From Pelobates cultripes (lineage: Eukaryota > Chordata > Amphibia > Anura > Pelobatidae), in NCBI GenBank assembly GCA_933207985.1, contig OW240917.1:97035960-97099959 (forward strand): a stretch of 64,000 nt of DNA, read 5' to 3'. Of this stretch, positions 1-9,968 are shown one piece after another. The position numbers and the translations under genes were made by a program. Each line of letters opens with the position of its first letter. The stretch's first letter is position 1. The notes under the pieces were generated by a model. The model was not told the DNA's origin, searched no databases, and saw nothing but the letters and a program-made list of their open reading frames with translations.

Positions 1-306
1 CCGGGGTCCTGACCGCGATCAATCTCCTGCACGTGCGGCGGCCATTTTGGGCGGTCCGTCGGCTGATCGGTCGCTCACTCTGCTGCTGCCGTGCGGCCTG
101 TCTCCCCGGTCTGGGTCCCCTGAGTGCACCAGCGGGCAGGTTTCTTACTGTGTTCCTCTGTGGGTTACTCAACCCTTTTACCATCTAGTTTAGTTTATTC
201 TAGCTACCTTCCGTTTTTGCTTATCTATATATTTCGATTTCTTAAAGTCATATTACTACAGTTTTAACTTGATTCACTTAAAGGTGTATTCCCCTGTGGT
301 TTCACC
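1..306 (+). other. GC-rich 5' leader of the DIRS element
   Basis: The first 150 bases are GC- and CpG-rich, in contrast to the AT-rich surroundings, and lead to the first gag ATG at 307. It probably contains promoter and leader sequence of the element, but no TATA box or terminal repeat can be identified with certainty because the element continues beyond the left edge. Confidence 0.5.
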
Positions 307-1139
307 ATGCAGGATAAGGAGGATGGGCCTGTTGGCACCCCTAGTGATTTTAATATTGATAACCCTGAGGGTGCCATGGCCTCCCAGGAATTTCAGGCCC
401 TGTTGGATGCCACTATGGCTTCTTCATTACAAAAGGCTTTTGCTTCAGCCATGGGTGCTGTTTCTTCCTCCTTTTCTCAGTCCCTGCATTCCATGCTTAT
501 GCCCTCACTGCCTACCCCTACCCTCCAGGGTACTGGGTCCCCTTCCTCCGCCCAGACTGTGCCTGGTACCCGTAAGGTGAAGGCGAAGTCTAAGCACGTT
601 GATTCCCACTCCTCGATGCAGGTGCTACCTGCCATGACTGACACACTGGATGTGGTCACAGACAGCGCGCACCCCACGCGCAAAAGAGCCCCTGGCCGGG
701 CTAAAAAGGCTAGATTGTGGAAAAGGGCTAGAGCCCTAGATGATGAGTCGGATACCGACTGGAGTGTGGAACGTGACTCTGATATTATGGAGTATGACTC
801 CTACGATGAGGGCAGGTCGGACGAGGAATTGCCCTCCGCGGAGCTTGCCCCCTCTGGGTCCTCTGCCGTTGCCCTAGGCCAAGTTAAGATTTCCCCTGGG
901 GACAGTAAGGCCATTTTAGACCCCCAGGGAAACCCACTGTTCGACCCTGACGACCTGCGTCACCCACGGTCAGCAGAGTGGGTCCCCCCGGACCATATTG
1001 CGCAATATGTGGCTAAACGCCTGCGCACACCCCTCTCCAAGGAGGGTCGCAACAAGTTGCATGCCGAATGCCCTAGGCCCTCTCTCCCGGGCTCGGCCTG
1101 TAAGACTCCGGATATTGACCCCCAAATGGAGACTCGGTT
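307..1139 (+). pseudogene. DIRS gag-like protein, N-terminal part
   Basis: A frame opens at ATG 307 (MQDKEDGPVG) and stays open beyond 1139. It is rich in Ser, Pro and acidic residues, with a basic patch around residues 120-145 (TRKRAPGRAKKARLWKRARA) that could bind nucleic acid or direct nuclear entry. Near residue 277 the sequence DIDPQMETRLW resembles the central part of amphibian DIRS gag proteins. Immediately after it, homology continues in another frame (from 1140), so the first part ends in about 40 unrelated residues up to 1269. The join may be an internal deletion rather than a single-base slip, because the expected spacing between the two gag blocks looks short. Position upstream of RT supports the gag role; the protein has no well-known catalytic domain. 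Confidence 0.7.
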
Positions 1140-1795
1140 ATGGATGTCGATGTGGCCATTGGATGGGTCCAGAGGGCGATCTGCCTCTTGGGGAATGCAA
1201 ATACCGCCATGTCTTCTGAGAGGCGTAAGGCGATTCTCCTTAAAATCGATCCCAAATTGGCTGCCATGACGGTGGCGGAACCTGACCCCTCTGACGAGGG
1301 TTTACTGTTTGGAACCTCTTTCGTGAAGGACCTTGGTTCCTATGTAAAGACCTTTATGGCCATTGACAAGGCCCAGGCGAATATGAAGCGCATGTTTGCG
1401 CCCAAGGTTTTCGGAGGGGCCGGGCGTAGCAGGAACCGTCCACCCGGCCGGGGCTTCCGTGGCTCGTTCAGGGCCTCCAGAGGTTCCTTCTTTCCTTCCC
1501 GAGGATTTCAAGATACGAGGTCGCCTCCTTTCTTCCCAGCCAGAGGGAGATCCTGGGGCTCCAGGTATCCCCGTGGTGCCGCTTCGGGCAGACGCCCTTA
1601 TGGTGAGTACCCATTTTTCCCCTCTCGATCATGTACGGGTGGCAGGGAGGCTTGCCTTATTCTACCATGGGTGGACAAATATAACCTCAGATGCTTGGGT
1701 TCTGCAATGTGTAAAGGGTTATCACCTGGAGTTTGTTTCTATGCCTGTCCAGGTTCGCGTCCCCAGAGAGTTGTCCCTCCCACAGGATCAGGACG
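1140..1795 (+). pseudogene. DIRS gag-like protein, C-terminal part (different frame)
   Basis: The frame from 1140 reads DVDVAIGWVQRAICLLGNAN, then a conserved block with SSERRKAILLKIDPKLAAM, then a Gly/Arg/Phe-rich tail (GRGFRGSFRASRGSFFPSRG) expected to bind RNA or DNA. The same protein is found in the second copy from 9969. In this copy the frame runs into the CR1 insertion and stops at 1817. In the second copy, which lacks the insertion, it continues without a stop into the frame that encodes the recombinase further down, so gag and recombinase share one frame. The tail overlaps the beginning of the RT frame (1396-1795). Confidence 0.75.
1396..1795 (+). pseudogene. DIRS reverse transcriptase ORF, 5' segment cut off by CR1 insertion
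   Basis: Overlapping the gag tail, a second frame opens at ATG 1396. From the ATG at 1600 onward it carries the N-terminal region typical of DIRS reverse transcriptases (RVAGRLALFYHGWTNITSDA, then a conserved KGYHLEF). It should continue directly into the RT palm, as in the second copy, but the CR1 insertion at 1796 places a stop shortly after residues QDQD. This copy therefore has RT split into an N-terminal piece here and the catalytic piece starting at 1991. Confidence 0.75.
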
Positions 1796-1988
1796 ACATA
1801 GTTACATAGTTACATAGTTACATAGCTGAAAAGAGACTTGCGTCCATCAAGTTCAGCCTTCCTCACATTTGTTTTTTGCTGTTGATCCAAAAGAAGGCAA
1901 AAAAACCCAGTTTGAAGCACAATTTTGCAACAAGCTAGGAAAAAAATTCCTTCTTGACCCCAGAATGGCAGTCAGATTTATCCTTGGA
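1796..1988 (-). mobile_element. 5'-truncated CR1-type LINE 3' end inserted in the DIRS RT gene
   Basis: This 193-bp block is absent from the otherwise matching position in the second copy (between 10599 and 10600). Read on the minus strand it is a CR1-like 3' untranslated region ending in an 8-bp tandem tail (ACTATGTA-type, three units), the hallmark of CR1 termini. No target duplication is evident, which is usual for CR1. Related 3' ends occur at 50905-51060 and a tail at 46856-46882. The insertion stops the gag frame and separates the RT N-terminus from its catalytic part. Confidence 0.75.
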
Positions 1989-1990
1989 TC

Positions 1991-3853
1991 ATGATTTCCA
2001 AGGAGGTAGAGGAGATGCTCACGAAAGGTGCCATAGAAGAGATGCCGTTGGCCTCTCCGGTCTTCACGAGCAATCTTTTTCTGGTGCCAAAGAAAGGGGG
2101 CGGGGTTCGTCCCGTGATAAATCTTCGTCCCCTCAACGCATTTCTCCGCTACCAACATTTCCAGATGGAGTGTATACACTGCCTCAGAGACCTCCTTCGG
2201 CAATCAGATTGGTTGGCCAAGTTGGATCTGAAGGACGCATACTTTACAGTCCCCATCGCGCTGGACTGCAGGGATTACCTCCACTTCACGTGGCACGGTC
2301 GACGCTGGTGCTTCACGTGCCTGCCGTTCGGTCTCTCGTCGGCCCCTTGGTGTTTCACCAAACTCATGAAGCCAGTAATGGCTTACCTTCGTACCCGTGG
2401 GGTGCGACTGATCGTTTACCTGGACGACATATTGATCATGTCCCAATCCAGGGAATCTCTGCTGTTACATTTGGGTTGGACAACCAACCTTCTCCAGAAT
2501 TTGGGTTTTCTGATCAACTGGAACAAGTCGGTCATGATCCCTACCCAGTCTATAGAATTCTTGGGTTTCCAAGTGGACTCCATCAGGCAATTCCTGTACT
2601 TGCCGGAGTCCAAGATGAAGGCCATTCAGAAGGAGCTCCGAAGGGCTCTTCGGGTGCCGGATATGTCCGTCAGGCAACTGGCAAGGATTATCGGCCTTCT
2701 GGCGGCTTCGATTCAGGCGATCTTTCCGGGCCCGCTACACTATCGTGCCCTCCAACGACTCAAGGGTTCACACCTGCGTTCGGGCCACTCCTACGAGTCC
2801 CGAATACGGCTGGACGACGAGTCCAGAGACGAGTTGGTATGGTGGTTGGCACACATGGAGGCCTGGAACGGACGGGCCATCTTCGGCTCGATCCCGGATG
2901 TCGTAATAGAATCCGATGCCAGCTTACACGGCTGGGGTGCTCGTTGTGGAGACGTTTCCACCGGAGGCAGATGGTCCGACATAGAGAGGTCCCTACACAT
3001 CAATTGTCTGGAACTGCTGGCGGGGGCCTTCGCGATACGCAGTCTGACCCCAGGCCGGGCAGACTGTTGCGTGCTCCTCAAGATGGACAATGTGTCGGCA
3101 GTCCGGTACATAAATCATCTTGGGGGCACCAAGTCCAGAATGTTGGCGCTATTGGCGAAGGATTTCTGGCAATTTTGTCTCCTCAACAACGTCTCGGTGC
3201 AGGCGGAACACATCCCAGGCCTGGACAATTCGGGAGCGGATTGGAATTCCAGGCACTTAAGAGACTCGGGAGATTGGCACTTGCACGTTTCGGTTTTCCG
3301 AGGTCTGGACAGTCTCTGGGGACGCTTCGAGTTGGACCTGTTCGCTTCACGTCTGAACACTCAACTCCCTGCGTTTTACAGCTGGAGGCCAGACCCGGCA
3401 GCAGTAGCGACGGACGCCTTTCTCCAAGACTGGCCTCCGGGACGCCTGTATGCCTTCCCACCGTTCAACATGATCGCTCGCACGATATCGAAGTTGATCC
3501 GGCACGATTGCTGCCTGGTACTGATCACACCTCTTTGGAGGTCCCGTCCATGGTTCCCACGCTTGATGGAGTTGTCGATAGACTACCCCAGACTGATTCC
3601 GAGCTTCCAGGATCTCCTCCTGGATCCGGATGGGAACTCGCACGGACTGGTGCTCCGACACCAGCTACCTCTGATGGCGTGGCTCCTTTCAGGGGTACCT
3701 GGGTTGTCCCGAACGTTTCGCGGACGACTCTACAACTCCTCGATAACGCCTGGGCTCCAGGTACGCGATCGGCCTACCGCTCTTCATGGGGCTCATGGTC
3801 TGGTTGGTGCATGGAACGGGCAGTGGATCCCGTATCTGCCCCTCTCCATCTGA
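1991..3853 (+). CDS. DIRS reverse transcriptase, RNase H and methyltransferase-like polyprotein (first copy)
   Basis: This 620-residue frame would copy element RNA into DNA. The RT palm includes the conserved VPKKGGGVRPVINLRPLN near residue 34, LDLKDAYF, and the catalytic YLDD at residues 143-146. RNase H follows, with the first Asp in ESDASLHGWG at about 309, a Glu in NCLELLAG and a DN pair in KMDNVSAV. Beyond it lies a DIRS-specific region resembling N6-adenine methyltransferases (FPPF at 489-492, then TPLWRSRPWF). The ATG at 1991 is only the first available after the CR1 insertion; the ancestral protein began upstream in the gag overlap. The recombinase frame is open on top of this gene, shifted by one base. 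The catalytic motifs look intact but the protein lacks its normal N-terminus. Confidence 0.88.
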   Translation: MISKEVEEMLTKGAIEEMPLASPVFTSNLFLVPKKGGGVRPVINLRPLNAFLRYQHFQMECIHCLRDLLRQSDWLAKLDLKDAYFTVPIALDCRDYLHFTWHGRRWCFTCLPFGLSSAPWCFTKLMKPVMAYLRTRGVRLIVYLDDILIMSQSRESLLLHLGWTTNLLQNLGFLINWNKSVMIPTQSIEFLGFQVDSIRQFLYLPESKMKAIQKELRRALRVPDMSVRQLARIIGLLAASIQAIFPGPLHYRALQRLKGSHLRSGHSYESRIRLDDESRDELVWWLAHMEAWNGRAIFGSIPDVVIESDASLHGWGARCGDVSTGGRWSDIERSLHINCLELLAGAFAIRSLTPGRADCCVLLKMDNVSAVRYINHLGGTKSRMLALLAKDFWQFCLLNNVSVQAEHIPGLDNSGADWNSRHLRDSGDWHLHVSVFRGLDSLWGRFELDLFASRLNTQLPAFYSWRPDPAAVATDAFLQDWPPGRLYAFPPFNMIARTISKLIRHDCCLVLITPLWRSRPWFPRLMELSIDYPRLIPSFQDLLLDPDGNSHGLVLRHQLPLMAWLLSGVPGLSRTFRGRLYNSSITPGLQVRDRPTALHGAHGLVGAWNGQWIPYLPLSI

Positions 3854-4632
3854 TTTTGGAGTACCTCACTTTTCTGTTTGATTCGGGCAAGGCGTATCGA
3901 ACTATCAACCTTTTTCGTTCCGCTATATCAGCTGGTCATGTTGGTTTGGATGGTTCGCCCGTGGGCAGACACCCCTTCGTGTGTCGCCTGCTCAAGGGCA
4001 TTCGCCTCGCCCGTCCGCCCAAGGCTCGTTTCTCTGCCTTTTGGGACGTTAACATTATGCTTCAGTTTCTGTCTTCCTGGTACCCGAACCAGGGGCTGAC
4101 CCTTAAGCAACTGTCTTCCAAGTTGGTTATGTTGCTTTGTTTGGTTTCATGTAAGAGGGTTTCTGACGTTAGGGCCCTTGATTGGGACGCCGTTACCTTC
4201 TCCCCTGAGGGTGTGACTTTTAACATTTCCAGACGGACTAAATCTGCGTCAAGGTCTTTCGTGTACCCTAGATTCCAAGGATGTCCGGCACTCTGTCCAG
4301 TGGAGTGTTTGAAGGTCTATATGGAGGTGACCCGGCCTCTTCGCTCACCAGATCTACGACCTTTGTTCATTTCTTTTCGTACACCGCATCGACCTGTGTC
4401 GACACCGACCCTGGCGCGTTGGGTGCGTTGGCTTTTGTCTGCGGCTGGTATAGACACGTCTATCTTCACACCCCATTCGGTGAGGGGTGCTATGGCTTCC
4501 AAGGCTTCGACAGTCGGCTGTCGTCTGGAGGACATCATGCGAGCAGCGGATTGGTCTCGAGAGTCGACCTTCCGTGACTTCTACTTCAGACCTATTGAGC
4601 ACATCGCATCTCAGGTGATAGCACAGCTTTGA
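3700..4632 (+). CDS. DIRS tyrosine recombinase (first copy)
   Basis: The recombinase integrates the circular DNA copy. It occupies the last third of an 892-codon open frame that begins at 1954; the recognisable domain starts near NVSRTTLQLL (about residue 587). All catalytic landmarks are present: Arg in CKRVSDVRALDW (about residue 735), the HSVR box (His 841, Arg 844), Trp 867 in ADWSRES and the nucleophile Tyr 877 in FRDFYFRP. The stop is at 4632. Compared with the second copy, this version has five extra residues just before the C-terminus (SQVIA region). The region of the frame lying opposite RT is unlikely to be a protein domain. The true translation start is unknown and could depend on fusion to gag or on internal initiation. 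Confidence 0.88.
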   Translation, partial: WVVPNVSRTTLQLLDNAWAPGTRSAYRSSWGSWSGWCMERAVDPVSAPLHLILEYLTFLFDSGKAYRTINLFRSAISAGHVGLDGSPVGRHPFVCRLLKGIRLARPPKARFSAFWDVNIMLQFLSSWYPNQGLTLKQLSSKLVMLLCLVSCKRVSDVRALDWDAVTFSPEGVTFNISRRTKSASRSFVYPRFQGCPALCPVECLKVYMEVTRPLRSPDLRPLFISFRTPHRPVSTPTLARWVRWLLSAAGIDTSIFTPHSVRGAMASKASTVGCRLEDIMRAADWSRESTFRDFYFRPIEHIASQVIAQL

Positions 4633-4638
4633 ACTTGC

Positions 4639-4735
4639 ATAATATGAGCCTCCGTGTCTTTAATAAAATTCCCAGATTTTACTATTAACATGACGTAAAG
4701 TCATGATTTTATTAAAGACACGGAGGCGAGTATTA
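4639..4735. repeat. Internal complementary region of DIRS (palindromic)
   Basis: Starting 7 bases after the recombinase stop. 4648-4669 is the exact reverse complement of 4706-4727 (22 bases, core CTCCGTGTCTTTAATAAAAT), giving a hairpin with a 36-base loop. In addition 4668-4735 is the reverse complement of 5211-5278, the end of the right terminal repeat. In DIRS elements this region pairs with both outer ends and templates circle closure. It predicts that the unseen left end carries the reverse complement of about 4640-4669. Confidence 0.85.
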
Positions 4736-5278
4736 TTCCCTCCCACCCTCCCGGTGTGGGGTATGGAGCGAGATGCGATTGGCGTACTCAGGTATGTTGA
4801 GATTTGGCCTGCCTTGTGAGTACTTCATGTGTTGTATTGCATATACTGATTAATTATGTCTATTATATTTTTCAGATTTCATTCCTTTAACCATATGAAT
4901 GGTCGTTAGTTTTGTATTGGTAAGTCCACAGTTTGGAGTTTGGTTATTACCATATTTCTCTCTCTTTTTTAGCTTGAAATTGTCGGATTGTTCCAGTTCC
5001 CGGTTTTGGCCAAGCAAGATATCGTTTTACTTACCTGGTCTTCGGTTTTCGCAAGAAAGAGGGGGATTGTGGGAGACACAGGCTTTATATAGTCACTTCC
5101 TCTGTTATGTGATTGGTTGCCTGTGTATCTATACAGTTTTTTCTTTCATTTTTGATATATTTATATTCCTCTATCTTTGCTGCTGAGGAAATAAAGAAAG
5201 AGTTATGCATAATACTCGCCTCCGTGTCTTTAATAAAATCATGACTTTACGTCATGTTAATAGTAAAATCTGGGAATT
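4736..5278 (+). repeat. DIRS 3' non-coding region and right terminal repeat
   Basis: Non-coding. It carries a polyadenylation signal AATAAA at 5190-5195 in sense orientation. The last 68 bases (5211-5278) are the inverted partner of 4668-4735, so the element boundary lies at or near 5278. A short stretch at about 4876-4917 is bounded by splice-like signals (TTTTTCAG and GTAAGT), but nothing shows that it is used. Confidence 0.75.
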
Positions 5279-8200
5279 ACAGCAGCTTTAGCAGTATCTA
5301 TTAGTTTTGTGGGTCTTTGTATATTTTGCAGATGCCGTGTGGGTCTGGTGAGTCTGGTGGTTTTTACTAACCTCCAGCTCTGGCCCGCCAGCATCTTCAT
5401 GACACTAGTCTTTACATCTCCTGGTGCCTCAGGTGCCAGGAGCCATGTCGGTGCTGCAAGACAGCATGATCCTGCATAAACAAAGTGCAGTCAACTTTTG
5501 TCAACTTCAGGCTTTACCATAAGACAAAGTAGTCCCTACTTTGTATTATTACATCTTTGGATATATAAAGATTATATCTTTATAAAATTCTGCAAAGTGA
5601 CAAACCAGCTTTAACTGAGCTAATAGTTAAGAGAGTCTGAATGTATAGAAAGGGTAGTAAAAAGGAGGTGGTAAGTTGGGACTTTACTGCTGTTACTAGT
5701 AGCAGTAAGAGGGGTGGGGAGGGGAGGGGGGAAGAATGAAGGTAGAGAGTCCAAACTTGTAAACAGCCAGAATTCTATTTTGCTAAAACATAAAACTTAT
5801 TATACTGGTTTATTCACTAACATGTAAACATTTAAAGAGCATAAAAATAACCACATACCATCAGTGATTGAGTATTTATTTGCAATGTAGGCATTAATAC
5901 CGTACTTCTGCAACATTTAATCTGATTTTACTATAGATTTATGAGGTCTAAAGGTTTCGTTAGGACAAGCCAACTGTTTATTGGTTAATAAGCTGTATTA
6001 GTTACCGTGTACTGTTTTATGTGATAGTTCTCTGATTGCAATATAGCATTGCTAGGAAGTTATATATCCGTGATCTCTGTATATTGTTAATGATTGCATT
6101 GAATGTCTTTTCATTTGTACTTGTTTTTAATTGATTTTGTATGCATATATAGTATATTTGCTGTATTAGATTATAAGCCTCAGATGAAGTGAAGCTTTCT
6201 TCATGAAACACATTAGGTGCTTTATGGTGGAGCCTTCTCCCTACCATTAGCAGTTGGGTCATAGGGGATTGAGTGGATGAACTGTGGAATGCACGTTGGG
6301 GTTAGTTCTAGAGAAGAATTTGTTGACTCAATCAAGAGCCAGCAATTCGGGAGATCATTTAAATTTAACATTGTATGCCTGGATGCTGAAAAAGCTGAAA
6401 AATGATGAAAAAGCTTTGTCAAGGGAGATTTTCTAAAGTTTAAACCTGCCTTGAGAATTTTTAAAAAAAATATTTGTACTATTCACTAACTTTGGTTATT
6501 ATGAAAGATTTTCAAAGAAACAGCAAATGTTTGGGTGAACATTTTAAAAACATTCGAACGTTTCGCCTAAAATGTTTAATTCCCATGTGAGTTCTCCAAA
6601 TTTCCTGGTTTAGCAAATACCTCCACATTATTTATTTACTAGATGGTGAACATTCATGCATTTAAAAGTCACATTTCAATGTGTATGTCAGCCTTAATAT
6701 ATTAAAAATTGACTACAAAAAAGTTTTTTTTTTCCCCTTTATTTTTTAAATATTTTGTAAGACAGTTCTCAACATGCTGTTTAGTGAATTAACCGCAAAG
6801 TATGCCGTTGGTAAAAATCAAGATATAGTTTTTTTCTTAGAAGCTTTTTTTTTATGCAATACCTCCTCACACTGTGGGAGTGATCAGTGGTCTGTGAAAT
6901 GAAGAGACATTTATGCTGAAAATAACAATTGATTTTTTTTTTCTGAAATAAAGTTTAGACCTCCTAATGCAACAAGCTGTTTCTATCATGCTGTTTTTAT
7001 CAGATCAATCAATAGATTCTAAAAAGCAATAGTAATGTGATGCTATTTCTAAAGATCTGTTAGCTTGTTAAAGATGTTTGTATGTCTCAAGCAAGTATTA
7101 TTTATGGTTGGTTTTATTTATATTTATATGGAATTCAATGTTCAACCTTCTTTTTATAAACAATATGAATCAATTTATATCCACTACTGTTGAAACTACA
7201 ATTGAAAGGTTGATTTATTTCAAACATTTGCGTAAGAAAACAGAGGGAAATTAACAATATTAACTATATGCAAATGCTGTGTATTAGCTGGGCATTAGAA
7301 CCAAAACAATCATTGTACAGCAACTCCAAGCAAATTTATCTTTAACCTGCATTGTAAGCCTGATTTATTATTGTTTTTTTAAAATAATTTTGCTTGGTTT
7401 TTCAATATTACAGAAATAGCAGCTACTTAACATGTTATACTGGACAGCAAATTGAAGTTAAAGGTAATTAAATTAAGTTATAATCTAAGCAATAAAAAAT
7501 GAGGTGAATTTGTTTAGGAAGAGGAAGAGGGGGTAGCTGAAAAATATGATGATACCATAGCAATAATAATGCATATCACCATTCATTATCTGAGACCTGG
7601 CAATTACATAGTGTCCCACTGGCAGACTACTTGGCTGACCTGCAGGTGGCTTAAGAAATATCTTCCAGATATACCAACTGCAGTGATAGGAATCTAATGA
7701 TTCATTAGAGATCAGAGAGCAGCTAAAAAATTAACTTAAAAAGTTGTAAAAAAGCATTTACCATTCAGCCAAATTGGATCTTTATACCCTAACTTATCAT
7801 TTTGGTTTTATTAGCTATATGCCATTCACTGTTTAGTTAATAGAGTCTGAAATGTTGACTTTAATCGGAGTAAAAAATTCTAATCACATCAAGAAAGAAA
7901 AAAGTCACAAAAATAAAAGAAAAAGATTTTGTATAATTTAACTTGCTTAAATATTCATTTTTAATTAACTTGTACTTTTTGTGCCCCTACTAACAGATGG
8001 AAACAGTGACTAATTTTGCCACTGGGTAATAATTATTGCGGTTTCCTGTAATACCCTTTTATTGGACTAAAATAAATGTGTAGTGAAAAGCTGTTTGGGT
8101 TTTCTCCCTCTATCAACTCTAAAGTGTCATTATTTTGCATTTGCTAGTCTAATGTGGCAACTCAAATATCATCATTTATGTGATAAGATGCTTAATATAA

Positions 8201-9470
8201 TGAGATGCTTTGTGTATTTTCCTTGGACTTTGATGATACTGGATGCACATTTTTATATATGTTCATAAATCTCTTGTAAGATGACTGATAGAGTTAACAT
8301 TTAATATGGAATGTAAAAGAATGCTAAATATAAGATATGAATGAGTGTGTATAGCATATCATTGCGAATTCTGGAGACACCATAAATAATGAGCGCGAAT
8401 GCTGAGTAATTTGTGGATCTCTAAACCCAAGTTATATATCTTTAATGCATGCTAGAGGTTATATGTTACATCCACCCTCCCATTAACCACCCCTTAAAAA
8501 TTAGTATTTCATAATAATAGGATCTAAAAAAACCAAATTTTTTTACTGTGTTGGAATTTTACTGAAGTTCCAACCCAGTCAAGAGATACACAGAGACAAA
8601 GTAGAGACTACTTTATTTCTGTATATTTTCTCTGCCTGACTTTCTTACACACTGGACAGACCTACAATGTCTCTGTCTATAGGGGATCCCATGGTCTCCT
8701 GTAAAGACCTCAATATTGTACTCTCAAGCATTATAAAAGGATCAAGCTGAAGAAGACTGACTGGAGGAATATTGCATGTAAGTAAATCTCAACTTTACCT
8801 TGTCCCATGGCCTCCCGACTACTAGTGGTAATGATACCATCGGGGGTCTTTGCGACTCAAGCAAAATCTCCAGACAGTGACATTGCTGCTTTAATATTAG
8901 GGAGAGGTTTTGGCATACACATATATACAAATATACACCCAGACAAAGCCATGCAAACAAGCACATATAACCACACACATACATACAAATTCACAAATAC
9001 ATGGTTGTTTGTTAGGGCAGAACAGTGTCATATATGCCCGTGATTACTGGGAGTCACAGTCCCTGACAACAGTTGCTATTGATGTCTACTTCAATTAATT
9101 AATTCTCCCTTTACTGACATGCTGGGAGTGGTGCTAAGCTACTGCCTATGGATATAACTCCCATTTATGACAACAATGCAGATAGGCCCTAAGAGTGATG
9201 ATCCACTTCTGCACAGCTTCAGTCGCAAAGTATGAGGATAAATACATTTTATTCCACAATATGCGATATCAAAATAGTCAGATCATCAAACAATTAAAAA
9301 TAATTATTCTTTGTCTGTGTATTAAACATATAGAAAAGCTCTCATAATTGAATCTTTAATCTAAACAATTTAGAAATTACAACTATGTTTCATTTCAATC
9401 AGTGATGGCACTGTTGTACGTAGAAGTGTAATATTTGTTTCAAGTATGTTTCACTAATACTACAGTATAT
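5279..9470. other. AT-rich flanking DNA, no gene seen (allelic to 13872-18045)
   Basis: No coding potential, RNA gene or clear transposon structure is visible in this 4.2 kb. It contains homopolymer T runs and a short G-rich motif (5711-5731). The whole stretch recurs at 13872-18045 with a few substitutions and small indels, for instance 15 bases present near 6340 and absent near 14930. Short frames here are chance. Confidence 0.6.
5711..5731 (+). other. Four-tract G-quadruplex motif
   Basis: Four runs of at least four G separated by single bases (GGGGTGGGGAGGGGAGGGGG), in otherwise AT-rich DNA. The same motif is at 14304-14324 in the second copy. It fits the standard sequence rule for a stable intramolecular quadruplex; any function is unknown. 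Confidence 0.7.
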
Positions 9471-9474
9471 TTAA

Positions 9475-9738
9475 AGGGACACTAAATTCACCCAGGCCAC
9501 TTATCTCAATTAAATGCATGCACCTCAGCCTCTCAAAGCTTCTCTATGGGAATGCATTGCATTGGCTGAGGTCATCAGCATTGATTATCTCAGTCAAGGA
9601 GGCAAGACTGGCAGCGTGAAGAGCCTCTCGGCCAAGGCTCAAAGTAATTCTCACTTTTCAAAACCTCACATAGGGGAGAGGGAGACATCCATATAGGCAA
9701 CAGCAACATGTTTGTATTCCTAATACTATAGTGTTCCT
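9475..9738. mobile_element. TTAA-flanked MITE (264 bp), first copy
   Basis: Flanked by TTAA at 9471-9474 and 9739-9742, with inverted ends AGGGACACTA and TAGTGTTCCT. TTAA duplications and TTAAAGG-type ends occur in piggyBac and Kolobok/T2 elements; the latter produced abundant frog MITEs. It encodes nothing. Its allelic partner is 18050-18313, and 20527-21635 is a longer relative. Confidence 0.75.
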
Positions 9739-9815
9739 TTAATTTACTCATAACATGCAGCATGCAATCTATGATTAAAAATGATGTAGCAATGAAATAA
9801 TTCTAGACAGCATAC

Positions 9816-9868
9816 CCCTCAGGTCAGAATCCAAGCTCTGAATAGCTCTCATGACAAGTGATAAAATA
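9816..9868 (-). pseudogene. Truncated duplicate of the candidate exon at 18391-18545
   Basis: The sequence matches 18391-18443, the 3' part of the candidate exon, and is cut by the N gap. If the two copies are haplotypes this is not a second exon but an assembly duplicate. Coding status depends entirely on the full version. Confidence 0.35.
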
Positions 9869-9968
9869 NNNNNNNNNNNNNNNNNNNNNNNNNNNNNNNN
9901 NNNNNNNNNNNNNNNNNNNNNNNNNNNNNNNNNNNNNNNNNNNNNNNNNNNNNNNNNNNNNNNNNNNN
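9869..9968. other. Assembly gap (100 Ns)
   Basis: Exactly 100 Ns, the conventional placeholder for a scaffold gap of unknown size. Sequence to its right matches 1162 onward, while sequence to its left matches up to 18443, so the two contig ends overlap by about 8.5 kb instead of abutting. Confidence 0.98.

Larger units (their letters stand above)
1..5278 (+). mobile_element. DIRS-type tyrosine-recombinase retrotransposon, first copy (left end outside window)
   Basis: Order along the plus strand is GC-rich leader, gag, RT with RNase H and a methyltransferase-like region, tyrosine recombinase, a palindromic internal complementary region (4639-4735) and a right terminal repeat whose last 68 bases (5211-5278) are the reverse complement of part of that region. 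This architecture defines DIRS elements, which replicate through a circular intermediate and integrate by recombinase without target duplication. The left terminal repeat is not in the window. This copy is disabled by a CR1 insertion at 1796-1988 and a frame change in gag near 1140, but its RT/RNase H and recombinase frames are otherwise long and open. Confidence 0.9.

Noticed and set aside
1073..4602. Many reverse-strand frames across the DIRS element
   Set aside because: They are shadows of the GC-rich, stop-poor coding frames on the plus strand and contain no domain of their own.
4876..4917. Small exon in the DIRS 3' region between TTTTTCAG and GTAAGT
   Set aside because: Too short, within a non-coding terminal region, and no evidence that DIRS transcripts are spliced there.
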